Below, one piece after another: positions 1 to 13,481 of a stretch of DNA of 64,000 nucleotides. Within the stretch, counting starts at the first letter, position 1. Each line of letters opens with the position of its first letter. Position numbers and translations under genes: made by a program. The notes beneath the pieces are model-generated. The model was not told where the DNA came from and did not search any database. It worked only from the letters and a program-made list of their open reading frames with translations. Origin of the DNA: Ceratobasidium sp. AG-K (taxonomy: Eukaryota; Basidiomycota; Agaricomycetes; Cantharellales; Ceratobasidiaceae); NCBI GenBank assembly GCA_037039685.1, contig JAWNGF010000006.1, forward strand, positions 1,426,001 to 1,490,000, written 5' to 3'.

Positions 1-677
1 TGCGCCCATTCACACTATCGAGATATTTCGCAATTGTTTCACATTATTATGTGTCACTTACCATATTGGTTTTGCCCAAAATAATTGCACCAGCTTCTCT
101 AAGCTTCCTGACGACAGTAGCATCCCCTGGGACGGTCGACCGCAATAAAGCGTGCGATCCAGCAGTGGTGTTCATTCCTTGTACGAGATAGGAAATTCTA
201 GCTTAGAAGTTCGGGGAAAAACAATCATTGCGTACCTTCGCTAGCCGAGGTTGCAATATTGTCCTTCACCAAAATAGGGATCCCGTGTAACTGTGAGCGT
301 AGCCCTCCTAGCCTTCGTTCTGTATCAAGCGCCGCAGCTTGTTCGAGGGCACGGGGATTCGTCTCAATTACCGCCCGGAGCATGGGGCCATGACTATTGA
401 CTTCCTTAATGCGTGCGAGGTAAGCCTGTCGAGGAAAAGGTTAAGCTGAGAATATTCTCTTAAGTCAACTTACAACAGTGAGATCGACGCTCGTAAACCT
501 GCCCAGCTCCAATCCAGTTTGTAACTCAATTATTGAAGCCTCGTACAAGTCTGGGTAGCTATAGGCAGGTGCATAGCTAGAAAATAAACAACAACTGAAA
601 CAATAACCAAATAACATGATTAAAATATAGCTCCGGTTTGATCTCCATAGTGATCGAGTAGCAACTGGATTGTCCAT
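1..677 (-). CDS. Secreted amidase-signature hydrolase, copy A (5' part, cut by window edge)
   Basis: First member of a tandem amidase array, read leftwards; only the N-terminal exons are inside the window. I chose the ATG at 675-677, with an in-frame alternative at 615-617. A hydrophobic stretch that looks like a signal peptide is followed by [15 protein letters not shown], the conserved start of all four copies. The second exon (about 435-235) carries LHGIPILVKDNIAT, whose Lys is the catalytic lysine of the amidase signature family. The third exon (about 215-75) begins [12 protein letters not shown]. In this family a Ser-cisSer-Lys triad hydrolyses amide bonds; substrate is unknown. Secretion is inferred from the leader. 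The two catalytic serines lie beyond the edge, so integrity cannot be judged. Confidence 0.8.
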
Positions 678-1340
678 ATAAGTCATAACCCCTAGGCTCT
701 GCAGGTTCAATAGTTGGATTAGGTTAACTGTCACCTTAACGCAGACCAGATAGCGAAGAAAGCATAGGCCTGTTGGCTTTGAGGTTGAGGTGTAAAAGTA
801 GACGAGCAGAAGCTCATAATATTTCGTTTCAAGCGATACACCACTACGTCAGCGAATCCAATCATATTCCGAGCTGGCGGGTCTGACGCAAGAGAGCCCT
901 TGAATGCCCTTGGAGCGAACCTCCCATCGTGAGTGAAGTTTACAGTACCGACACCGCCATACAGGAGACAATAGAACGTAGTATAGCCCATGTACTAGCG
1001 TAACACATAAGGCGTTATGCCAGGAGACAACTCGCAAGAGTCAAGAGAGTACTGCGCATACACAAAGTTAATTTGAATTCCTAGCACAGGTCATCATCCA
1101 ATGACGGCATACTCATCATTTGTTTGGTAATGACATCTGTCATGACTGCTACTTAACTGTGAGCCCAATCGTCCCCCTGGACTCCGTTCTCGTTTCTAAT
1201 GCATCCGTAGACAACACGTATATAAGATCCACTGACTCGATATATTGATCAGAATAGGGAAGGCTTGCCAAACATCGCTGTCATAATCGAATCAAGAGTA
1301 AGTTTATTGAAACACCCTACAGACAAACTTCATCGATATC
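678..1340. other. Intergenic gap between amidase copies A and B
   Basis: This stretch of about 660 bp holds the upstream region of copy A and the 3' side of copy B. Short open frames occur on the minus strand, but none resembles the amidases or has flanking splice sites that I can support. I see nothing else in it. Confidence 0.5.
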
Positions 1341-3508
1341 TTAAGGAATAGCATCTCTCAGTTGAGTGGCCGGAATTGCCTCCTTGTATGCTTTCTTTTG
1401 GAGTCGTGCGTGCGTGCGCTGTTCATAGGCATAAGCAAACCCAATCAAACTTGGCTCACTATATGCTGTTCCCAAGAACGATAGCCCAAAGGGTAGGCCC
1501 TGGACGAATCAATTTACGATACTGCATGTTTTTAGAGATTTTGTAACGCTTACTGGGGCTGGGAAAACAGTGTTTGGCCCTGCACTTTCAGGTACAACTT
1601 CCGTATCATCGGGGTGAAATCCGAGAGGAACTAGGCGGGCGTTGGTATGATCCTGTTTGCTAGATATTCGTGCTCTTACCGGTAATGACAGGATAACCCG
1701 CTACAGCCGCGGGAGTGGTAGTCCAACCTAATGGTTTCAAGTTCAGCCTTGAGATCCCTCAGGTTGCAAAAATCGAAGTACCATTGCTTGGTAAAACTAG
1801 TGCATCGAGTTTATTGGCTTTCAACGCAGCGTCAATCCCGCGCTCACGACCTATTGCATAGTTTTCTAGAAGGGCTGCGTAGTACGTTGAATTGTACCCT
1901 CGAGTCGTGTCGGACTCGACGAAGCTATATCCACGCCGCTTAGCATGTTTATATACACGTTGTGGGCTGTTACGACTCACATCGACTGATCCTCGTATCC
2001 TTGCGGCAACTCCAAGCCTTCGTGGGCGTTGTTATACGAAATCAACTTGGCCAACGTGGACGCTCCAGTTGGGACCGACTTCAAACTTTTGAGGTAGGCA
2101 TTGAGATCAACCTTGCACGGAATGGTTAACGAGCGGGGCCAGGCACTTTGCCCTGCATCTCGAATACCTTGAAGTCTATCTTCAACACGAAAAACTCCTT
2201 GCTATCTAGGATATCCAACGCGCTTGGTAGGTCGGCCGGATCCACAACAATTCCGCCGAGAGATCTAATAGTATCTAGCGCTTTGTTGAACTCCGTGTTG
2301 ATGCTTGGATGGTTTCCAGTTATCGAGTCGTTGGTAAATACAGCACGAGGAACACCGAACCGCTTCCCCTTGATTGCATCGGCCTTAAGAAACTTGGTGT
2401 AGTCGGGGACCTTCGTTGGTGCAGTTGATGTATAGTTGTCTGCACTATCCTTACCAGCGATTATGCTTAGGATTGCAGCGCCGTCAGCCACGCTCCTAGT
2501 CATTGGGCCTATGGTATCTTGATGAGAGGATATAGGAATAACTGGATATCACACGTAAGCTTGGGCGTATTACTGCAAGTTTCATGTTCATACATACCTC
2601 CAGCCCTAGAAGTCAGTCCCACCGTCGGCTTAATTCCCACCAGGTTGTTGTAGCTCGATGGGCATATGATACTCCCATCTGTCTCGGTTCCCAAAGAGCC
2701 TGCAGCGAGCCCGATCGCTATTGCCACACCACTTCCGGATGACGAGCCACAGGGATCAGCACCGGGATAGTATGGGTTCGTGGCTTGTCCTCCTCGGCCT
2801 GACCAACCAGAGGCCACATGGTTGCCACGGAAGTTTGCCCACTCGGACTTTTACAACATGCAGCGGATTTAATTGTCACTTAATTCGTTAGGATGGTAAA
2901 ACTCACGAGGTTTGCTTTCCCAAGCAATATGGCCCCTGCTTGGCGCAGTTTCGCTGCAACAGTCGCGTCGCCAGGTACGACGGATTTGAGGAGAGCGTAA
3001 GACCCAGCGGTGGTATTCATACCTACAGTCGAATCATAATTCAATATTTTGTAATGAAGCTATGCCTTGTTTGACTTGCCCTCAGTCGCCAAAGTCGCAA
3101 TATTGTCCTTCAGCAGGATCGGGATTCCATGAAGTGGCGACCGTTTGCCGCTTTTCTTGCGTTCCTTGTCGAGAGCTGCAGCTTGTTCCAACGCACGGGG
3201 ATTGGTCTCGATTACAGCACGAAGTTTAGGCCCCTTTAGATTAACCTCATCGATGCGTGCAAGATATGCCTACACATATACGTGAGCCCGAGTACGCTTG
3301 AAAAAAGTTCGAGAGCTACCTTGACTAAATCTACGCTCGTAAACTGATACTTGTCGAGTCCAGACTGGAGCTCCTGGATCGAGGCTTCATACAAGTCGGG
3401 ATACTTGGGTGCTGGTGCACCAGCCACAAATGAGAGAGCACTTCCAGGGAGGAAGGATAGTAAGGCCACAAAAAGATAAGCCCAGCAAACGCCGTTCATA
3501 ATGCGCAT
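1341..3508 (-). CDS. Secreted amidase-signature hydrolase, copy B (appears intact)
   Basis: Multi-exon amidase. The start ATG at 3506-3508 gives a leader ([14 protein letters not shown]...) with a hydrophobic core, then [16 protein letters not shown]. Order of motifs: catalytic Lys in ILLKDNIAT (about 3105); [12 protein letters not shown]; the cis-Ser loop CGSSSGSG and nucleophile-Ser loop [11 protein letters not shown] (about 2760-2660); [51 protein letters not shown] (about 1690); [25 protein letters not shown]; and a stop just after TQLRDAIP at 1341-1343. Introns of about 45-65 bp have GT-AG ends, for example the one interrupting LPSNG/W near 1735-1790. All three catalytic residues are present and I find no frame break. 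Substrate unknown. Confidence 0.85.
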
Positions 3509-3991
3509 GGCTTTCTGTCTAGTGACGAGGTATGCCGGGCGAACCCCAGGGGACATGACTTGATGGGTCATGCTTTATATCTCACGCAAGAGGAATTATG
3601 ATGCTACGCGTGAGTGTAGCCCCTACCTTGCATCATTCGATTCCAACGCTGATAGTTTTGATGACCATTGGGGAGAAGGCGGTCCCACATGGTTGGAAGC
3701 CCCGAAGGTGGTTCGATTCGGAAAGCAACCCGCAGAGCAGCGCTTGTGATTGCTGAGTAAGAAATGGGACTAAGCTGTATTCGAGAATAATATCACCTAC
3801 CGGAAAATGTAATAGACGGGCTGGAGAGGCTTCAATTTAAATCGCAGTTGCGAACCAGGCCCATTGCTCCTGTCGACCAGGGTTCCTATTCTCAACTTTC
3901 GAGCTCCAAGATGTTGTATCAGACTAAGGAAAGGCTGATTGAGCCCCTCTCTGATTGCACTCGAGCCCAAAATAATTCCGTTAAGCAATAT
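3509..3991. other. Intergenic gap between amidase copies B and C
   Basis: About 480 bp. A 63-codon minus-strand open frame (3797-3988) has no similarity to the amidases and no splice context. This is probably the copy B promoter region and 3' flank of copy C. Confidence 0.45.
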
Positions 3992-6170
3992 TTACAAAAG
4001 TAAGTGAAAGTCAATAGTGATATACCAGTAAATAACGTTATTCAGCTGGATCACTGGGATTGCCTCCTTGTATGCTCTCTTCTGAAGCCGTGTATGCGTA
4101 CACTGTTCGTAGGCATAGGCAAACCCAATCAGGCTTGGCTCACTATATGCTGCTCCCAAAAATGATAGTCCGAAAGGCATCCCCTATGGAAACAGGTTGA
4201 AAAGATTATATGCGTTGGAAAAGTATGAGGCTTACTGAAGCTGGGAAGGCGGTGTTTGGCCACGTACGTTTATGTATGGTAGTGTTGCCGGGATGAAATC
4301 CAAGAGGAACCAGGCAATCATGAGTATAAATAATCCCCTGCTCTGCATGTTTGCCTCTGTATCTCCAACGATAGGGTAACCCACTACGGCGGCGGGCGTG
4401 GTACCCAACCCTATTGGACGTGGATCAATCTTCAGGTTGAGCAGATCGCAATGGCCCGAGATACCGTACCATTACTGGGTAAAGCCAGAGCATTAAGCTT
4501 GTAAGCCCTCAACGCAACATCAATCCCATGTTCACGGCCTATCGCGTAGTTGTCACAGAGTACCGCATAATATGCCGAATCATAACCGGAAGTCATTTCA
4601 GACTCGACGAAGCTATAGCTATCCTGCTTAGTGCGTTTATGTACATTCTGCGGGCCTGGGACTACTCACGTCGATTGGTCCTCGTATCCATGAGGTAACT
4701 CCAAGTCTTCGTGTGCGTTGTTGTATGCGATCAACTTGGTCAACATGGGTGGACGACCCGGCTGGGACCGACCGCAAATCCGTGAGGTAGTAATTCAGAC
4801 TGAACTAGCAAAAAACATGAAACATAGAAAACAAGCCTCCGATAATGGAGATACCTTGAAGTCAACCTTCAATGCCAAAAAGTCTTCAGTTTCGGGGATG
4901 TCACCCGCGCTCGGTAAGTCGGCCAGATCCACAACAATTCCGCCGAGAGATCTAATAGTATCTAGTACCTTGTTGAACTCGACATTAATGCTCGGATGGT
5001 CGCCAGTTATCGAGTCGTTGGTAAATACAGCACGAGGAACACCGAACCGCTTTCCCTTGATTGCATCGGCCCCAAGAAACTTGGTGTAGTCGGGGACCTT
5101 CGTTGGTGCAGTTGATGTATAGTTGTCTGCACTATCCCTACCGGCGATGATGCTCAGGATTGCAGCGCCGTCAGCAACATTCCTAGTTATCGGATCCACG
5201 CTATCTCAATGAGAGGATATTGGGATGACTAGCCACTACGTCAACTTGGGTGGATCGCAAATTCCACGCGCATACATACCTCAGGCTCTGGGTCGGCTTA
5301 ATTCCTACCAAGTTATTATAGCTTGATGGGCATATGAAACTCCCATCGGTTTCAGTACCCAAGGCTCCCGTAGCGAGTCCGATCGCTATTGCCACACCAC
5401 TCCCCGGTGACGAGCCACACGGATACGCGCCAGGATAGTACGGGCTCGTCGTTTGTCCTCCTCGGCCAGCCCAACCAGGGGATAGATGGTTACCGCGGAA
5501 ATGCGACCACTCGGACTTTTATGATATGTCGATGCAGTAGATTTCGTAGTGGTACCATCCACTAAGAATATCGCGCCCACAAGGTTTGTTTTCCCAAGCA
5601 GGATTGCCCCTGCTTTGCGCAGTTTCGCTGCAAGTCGCATCGCCAGGTACGACAGATTTGAGGAGAGCGTAAGACCCAGAGGTGGTGTTCATACCTATAA
5701 TCGCATATGAATAACTACTGGATGGCGAGCCTATAATCCTATTCACTCACCTTCACGTGCCAAGGTCGCAATGTCGTCCTTTAGCAAGATCGGGATCCCA
5801 TGAAGCGCAGACCTTTTGCCGCTTTTCTTACGCTCCTCGTCGAGTGTCGTAGCTTGCTCCAGTGCATGAGGGCTGGTCTCGATCACAGCACGAAGTTTAG
5901 GTCCTTTCAAGTTGACCTTGGCAATTGTGCAAGATAAGCCTATGGAGCTATACAAGTTCGAATGCGTCTAAGAATACACTAGTGGACTACCTTGACCAGG
6001 TCTACACTTGTGTACTGATGCTTTTCTAGCCCAGACTGAAGCTCTTGACTCGATGCTTCATACAAGTCGGGATACTTGGGTGTGGGCGCGCGAGCCAAAA
6101 ACGAAAGAGCATCTTTGGGAAGTAACGATGCCAGAGTCACGAAAGGACGGGCCCAGTCAAAACCATGCAT
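3992..6170 (-). pseudogene. Amidase copy C, frameshifted pseudogene
   Basis: Closely related to copy B across its length, but broken. The ATG at 6168-6170 gives MHGFDWARPFVTLASLL and [19 protein letters not shown]. After [21 protein letters not shown] (5700-5640) two bases present in copy B are missing, so the frame is lost before AAKLRKAGA. A second, roughly 14-base deletion near 5283 removes the GLTSRAGG segment after GIKPT. The cis-Ser loop reads CGSSPGSG instead of [14 protein letters not shown] has become DPITRN, and the intron donor after GKTNL is GTGGGC where B has GTGAGT. The C-terminal exon lacks the stop used by copy B and runs 14 codons further, to 3992. The two frameshifts make a functional product unlikely. 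Confidence 0.85.
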
Positions 6171-6425
6171 AGTCCGTAGGATAGTAATCAGGCGAGTTGG
6201 GACGGCCTCAAATGGTATGCCTAGATGGGGCATGCTATATATCCTGTCCAACGACGAACTAGATATCGTGTTTGAACGCAAACCCTGAACTTCATCGCTC
6301 GACCCTAACGCAGGTAAGTCCGACGAGGATGGGAGAAAAGGTTGCCCGATATGTCTGCTTTGAACATTTCCTGCGACGGTCGCTTGATAGGAGTCACCGT
6401 TCCCTAATAGTTGTGTGGTGCGAGC

Positions 6426-8649
6426 TTGCAGGATCACGTCCGCGAGTTGCGTTACAGGAATAGCCTCCTTGTATGCTCTCCTCTGGAGCCGGGTGTGGGT
6501 GTGTTGCTCGTAGGCATATGCGAACCCGATTAAACTGGGCTCACTATAGGCCGTACCGACAAACGATAGACCAAAGGGCACGCCCTACGCACGCGCCAAT
6601 GAGACAAGGCACATCGGGAAGGGATTAGACTCACTGGGGCTGGATAAAATGTCGGACCGCCAATCCCACCCGTCTCAGGCTTTGTGTCCTCGGGATAAAA
6701 GCCAAGAGGCACTATAGGTGGATCAACACCATTGTATGCTCGATTGAACGAAGCTATTTCTTACCAGTTACGACCGGGTACCCAGCCATAGCTGCGGCGG
6801 ATATAATTGCATCTACGTATCCTATTCAGCACCGTTATTATGAGAGTAGAGTTTTATCCATACCCAGGCTCGGCGCGAGCAGCGCATCCAGATTATGCGC
6901 TTTCAAGACGGCGTCGATCCCACGCTCGCGACTAATTTCATGATTGGCCCAAAGAGCCGCATGGTAGGTCGAGTTGTAGCCGTTTGTCCCCTGAGCAGTA
7001 ATCAAACTAGATTGGTTCAGCCGAAATCATGCCTCCAAGACCAGATCGGAACGTACGCGGATTGAGTGTATCCCTCTGGCTCCTCCAAATCCTTGTGTGC
7101 GTCGTTAAAGGCGATAACATCCGCCAACGAGTGTACGCCGGTTGGGACCGACTTGAGATTCTTGATATACGCATTGATCCCGATCTACAGAGTGGTGAGA
7201 ATCAATACCAGGCAAGAAATAGCGGACTCTACCTTGAGCTCAACTTTCGCCACCCAGGACTCATTACTATGCTGAAGCTCTTTCGCACTGGGAAACGGCG
7301 CCGGGTCGACTATAATTCCACCCAAGGAACGAATCACATCCAACGTCCTGTTGAACTCGGCCTCAATGATAGGTGGAACTCCGATCCCGATAATATCGGA
7401 AAACTCGAGCCTTGGAACACCAAATCGTTTGCCCTTGATAGCGTCGAGTTTCAAGAATTGCGTATAGTCTGGGATATCGACGGGCGCATTCCACGTAAAG
7501 TTATCCGCCTGGTCCCGGCCAGCAATAACGCTCAAAACCGCCGCGGCGTCAGCAATACTCCGAGCCATAGGTCCAATCGTATCCTGATTCACCGAAATTG
7601 GAATCACTGCGAAAACAAAGTTGGTAAATCCAAAACGCGAGTACTGCGCGACATACCCCCAGTCCTCGAAGTCAACCCGACAGTCGGCTTGATCCCCGCA
7701 AGATTATTAAAACTTGAGGGACAGGTGATACTCCCATCCGTTTCGGACCCGAGCGAAGCCGCAGCTAGTCCGATGGCGGTCGCCACCCCGCTCCCAGAGG
7801 ACGAGCCGCACGGGTTCGCACCGGGGTAGTACGGGTTGGTCGTTTGACCTCCGCGGCCGGACCAGCCCAGTGGACATGAACTCGAGCGAGCATGGGACCA
7901 TTCGGACTGGTATCATGAGTGAACGCTCGAGCGGACTAGACTAAACTCACCAAGTTGGTCTTCCCAAGCAAGATCGCCCCGGCTTTTCGAAGTTTTGCAG
8001 CCACAGTCGCATCGCGCGGAACAATCGAACCCAAGAGGGCATACGAACCAGCAGTAGTATTCATTCCTAAACACGATTAGTTCCCTAATTCGGCTTCATA
8101 TCAACCGACTCACCGTCACTCGCCAGCGTCGCGATATTGTCCTTTAGTAGAATAGGAATCCCATGCAACGGGCCCCTCCTTCCAGTCGCCTTGCGCTCGG
8201 CATCGAGAGCGGCAGCTTGCTCCACCGCATGTGTATTCGTCTCGAGTACAGCGCGAAGTTGGGGCCCTTTGAAGTTGACTTCGTCGATGCGCGCCAAGTA
8301 GGCCTGTATAATATCATTGAGTCACAGTCGAATGCATCTCTGGAACCGGGGCCCTCCCCAAAACCCCATAGAAACTGGTCTAGGAATCTAGACCTTGGGG
8401 ATAATAGAAAACGAGAGGACCCCGTTTTATAGACACCCCAGGAATAAGACAACTCACTTTAACCAGGTCTACGCTTGTAAAGTCACCCCTGTCTAGGCCA
8501 TCTTGCAACTGTTTGATGGACGCTTCGTACAGGTCGGGGTACTTGGACACGGGAACAACGAGCGCAAATGCGGCAGGAATGAGACTTAGATAGATCACCA
8601 AGAGGTAGGCCCACAGAGAGCCGCGAGAGAGGGCCATGCCGCTTGTCAT
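6426..8649 (-). CDS. Secreted amidase-signature hydrolase, copy D (stop codon position lost)
   Basis: The most upstream member of the array. The start is the ATG at 8647-8649, or the in-frame ATG at 8635-8637 (MALSRGSLWAYLLVIYLSL, a likely signal peptide). It carries [16 protein letters not shown], the catalytic Lys in ILLKDNIAT (about 8140), the cis-Ser loop CGSSSGSG and ETDGSITCPSS (about 7815-7715), DTIGPMARSIADAAAVLSV, GYNSTYHAAL, GRERG-like SRERGIDAVL, AMAGYPVVTGK and [20 protein letters not shown]. The introns can be placed, for example one ending AATCTAG before LITAQGTNGYNSTY near 7015. The catalytic residues are intact. The codon matching copy B's stop is CAA (6426-6428), and the frame stays open through the intergenic gap into the first exon of copy C, ending only at 5979. 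The true 3' end is therefore uncertain. Confidence 0.8.
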
Positions 8650-9051
8650 TGTGGAACGAGAACCAAAGGGTATAAATGACCGACACGCAACCGCGGCGCA
8701 GGTGTGACAACCACGAAGGCCTTACCACATGGATGATGCGGATCATTCGGCCTTGTAATATCATAATTGTAGAGGTTCAAAGCAAGATCGCCGCGGAAAG
8801 CCACAAAATTCGCGGCATGCGTCAAGATCCTCACCACGCATCACTTGCAAAACCATCACGCTCACACAAAAATGGATAAACGAGAGGCAGAGCTCTAAAC
8901 GAAGTTCATTCGCTCGCTAGTATAAAGTATCGTAAACGTATAAAAGAGTCGTGTAAAAAGTAACCGATGAAAAACTATGCGAGACGATGGCCAAGGAAAT
9001 ATGCGGACAGCGGGGAAGTGAAAAACAGAAGCATTGGGCCAAGTCAAGCCT
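8650..9051. other. Gap between the amidase array and beta-tubulin
   Basis: About 400 bp containing the upstream region of amidase D and the 3' untranslated region of beta-tubulin. Short open frames on both strands show no recognisable content. Confidence 0.5.
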
Positions 9052-10649
<1,598 letters not shown>

Positions 10650-11324
10650 CCTACGAGAAATGTCAGTAAGAAAAAAAGAAATCGACGCGACGAGACGCGT
10701 GTGCGACGCGAAAAACACCGCAGCATCGACGCAAGCAACGACGACTCACGTGGATTTTGGGGTCGTGAATTAAACTGGGGAGTGTAGTGGTTGGTGTCAA
10801 GGAGGGAGGCAAGAAAAGGGCGTAGGGTGACAGCCGCCTAAGAACCTTTCGTGTTTTGACAAGTCCCCTGCGCGGTCAAAACACGACCACACCCCGCCAC
10901 CCGTTTAATTGCACTAATTCCTTTTTTACCTCATGCCGAACACGTTGTTTCAAACACACGCCACGATTATGATTTCAGGTCAAGCGGGGTAGAATACAGC
11001 GTGTGGACAGTCGCCAGTGCATACAGGCACTCGTTCCAAAACTCTAGGTCGTAACAACAGGGGGAGTTCACAAGACACAAACAAGCCGTACACAACGTGG
11101 CACACAGGAAAAAGAAGCTACAAACATGAAGAATTAACACGAAAAATGAAACTGGCCAAGACTTCAAGACAAATAACAATAGACGCCTATCACGTCACAT
11201 TCGAATGTCGCCAACAAACGGGCATTTATTTTTGAAAACGTCCTGCGAATCATCGCGGCGTCGACCATGTCGAGGCACAGGCCCTCGCCAAGATCCGGTA
11301 TCGTCTATCAAACCGCCCGAGAAC
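10650..11324. other. Beta-tubulin upstream region and SFP1-like 3' flank
   Basis: About 670 bp between two minus-strand genes. It should contain the beta-tubulin promoter and 5' untranslated region, with pyrimidine-rich tracts on the minus strand near 10840-10930. I see no coding sequence that I can support. Confidence 0.5.
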
Positions 11325-13481
11325 TTAGACGTCCATCGGGAAGTTTTGTACATCTACGGTCCGCTGATCGCTCGTTGGTGGGGGTGCGCCGCCATATGGA
11401 GCCGCGCTGTACGGCGCCCGAATGTTCATGCCCAATACACCCATCGCGAGCTGAGCGTCCAGGTGGGGATTGTGCGACACGGGGCTAGTCTCGCCCTTGC
11501 GCTTCGGTGGGCCGGGAATCTTGTTTCCGTTAATATCGATATTGCTCCGCCCGTTACTCAATGTCGTCAGGTTCGTCAGCGAACCAAGGCCTTTACCAGC
11601 ATTGGTGCCCGTCTGGAGGTGGTGCTGCCCAGAAGCGAGCAATGCCAGCCCGACCGCACCATGCGCTCCGGAATGCTGGTAGTGGTACCCTACAAACATA
11701 AACATGAGTCGTGGACCGACGTAAAACAACAAATCACTCACGAAGTCCGTTCATGTTCTTGTACCGACGTGTGCAATTACCAACTCGGCAATCGTACGGG
11801 CGGGTCACACGCTCATAGTCTTCCTCTTCCAACCCTTCGAGGCGCGGATCCATAGGGACAAACGAACACTGGCCATGTGTAATGTGATATTTCAATCCGT
11901 TGGCCTGTTTGTACGACTTGTTGCACCCGGGAGTCGGGCACTTGAACGGCTTGGATAACATCAATGAAGTAGATGGCCGCGAGAGCGTAGTCGACGCCTG
12001 AGGACCATTCGGGTTGGTCGTTCCGTCGCCATTCTCTCCGTTTTGGCCAAAGTACTCGGCCAGCTCGGATGCCGTCGGGGATGGAGCCTGAGACGACATG
12101 GTGCTGTCCCACCCTCGATGACCCTCGGCACCATCTGGCGACCCTCGACCATGTGGGTTGCCCGAGACTGTGATTCCAGCCACGGGTCCTGGGCTGGTCA
12201 GCCGGGTCGTCGCCGGAGTTCCGTCTCGACTGCTCTTTCGCCCGCGTTCAAAGAGCATCCCAGGCGAGATCACGCTGTCGTCGGCGGGTGCGTTCGGATC
12301 AGTGGCAGAAGCCGTCGGGACTGGCGGGACAGTCCCAGGCATGCGGCTTGAGAAATCAGAATAGCCCGCATATCGGTTGAACGCCTCGTTGGGGTTGGGC
12401 TGAACTGATTGCATGCTGGTTGGTCGGAAAGGCATAAGCGGAGTAGCCTTGCTGGTCTGGCCGTTTGCCGTCGTGGTGGATTTGGTCGCATGGCCCTGAA
12501 GGATCGCAGTAGGAAAGACGGATCGTGGAGGTGTACTCGAACGAGAAGGTCCAGCGGTTGATTGTCCATTGTCCAACTCCATTGAATCGGGATCGAATCC
12601 GCCCGGAGTCGCACTCGTAGGTTGCGTATTCGGCGAAATGGGAAACACTCCATGGTCGTGATTGGCATTATTATTGACCTGGTTGGAGTTGGAATTTCCA
12701 TTATTTTTATTGGTGAGCGAGGCAAGCGCCCCGTTCTGGTCAAACGGCGGAACGGGGTTGGCGGGGTCAATCACCACGACGTGGGCCTCTTCAAAGTGCT
12801 CGACAAGCGAGTGCAGGTCGGGGAGGGGGATGCCACAGCATGTATAATTTCGGCACTGCCAGATCGGGCAAAGACGTCAGCAATCTTGCTATTACATACC
12901 AGCGAAGCCCCCCAAAGATTTGCGCGTGTGACAGGCACGGCAGCGTACTCACAAATTCATCCCCTCCAAGCACATTGGGATCCTCACTTCCCAAAGTGCG
13001 AATCAGGCGCCCATGCTCAGAGTCAATCGACGATGACAGGTGGTGCTTGAAGTCATACAAACTATCGGCAGTTAGCGCCCGCCACGATTGAATGCACACG
13101 TTGTACTCACTCCATGGGGCCAACGAGAGGACCACCAGGTACATCCGATAAGAAATACATGTTTCCCGAGGCGTCCTGGCTGACCTTCCAGCTCGAGCTC
13201 ATGCCGCTAAACGACCCAGGCAGAAACGAGGTCCCAGGAGTGATTCCTGCCATCGAACTGTCTGCCTTCCAGCTGGTTCCCATCCCAATATTATTGAGGG
13301 ACTCGGGCTTGAATGAGGTGCCCATGCCAAATCCTAGTGACATGGGGGTTCCGCTCCACCCACCAGGAGTGCCACTGGAGAAATGGACATCGCCAGCACC
13401 CATGCGACTAGAGTTGCCACGGAATCCGAATGCATCGGTACGGGGGTTCATAATCGGGACTGCGGCCGGCATGACGGTCAT
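11325..13481 (-). CDS. SFP1-like C2H2 zinc-finger transcription factor
   Basis: Predicted nuclear regulator. The ATG at 13479-13481 starts a Gly/Ser/Met-rich N-terminal region (MTVMPAAVPIMNPRTDAFGF). After two introns comes a first divergent finger, YTCCGIPLPDLHSLVEHFEEAH (about 12855-12785, given here in two parts: YTCCGIPLPDLH and SLVEHFEEAH). A long Ser/Pro/Asn-rich linker follows. Two C-terminal C2H2 fingers come next: FKCPTPGCNKSYKQANGLKY-H-ITHGQC, and YDCRVGNCTRRYKNMNGLRY-HYQHSGAH. The second is split by an intron at 11690-11741. One finger with an LHDLL-like helix plus two paired NGLKYH fingers is the layout of yeast Sfp1, which controls ribosome biogenesis genes and cell size in TOR signalling. 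That role here is inferred from family membership. Confidence 0.8.

Noticed and set aside
7029..7829. 266-codon open frame on the plus strand
   Set aside because: It lies exactly antisense to the conserved exons of amidase copy D and has no family motifs; a shadow of the real gene.
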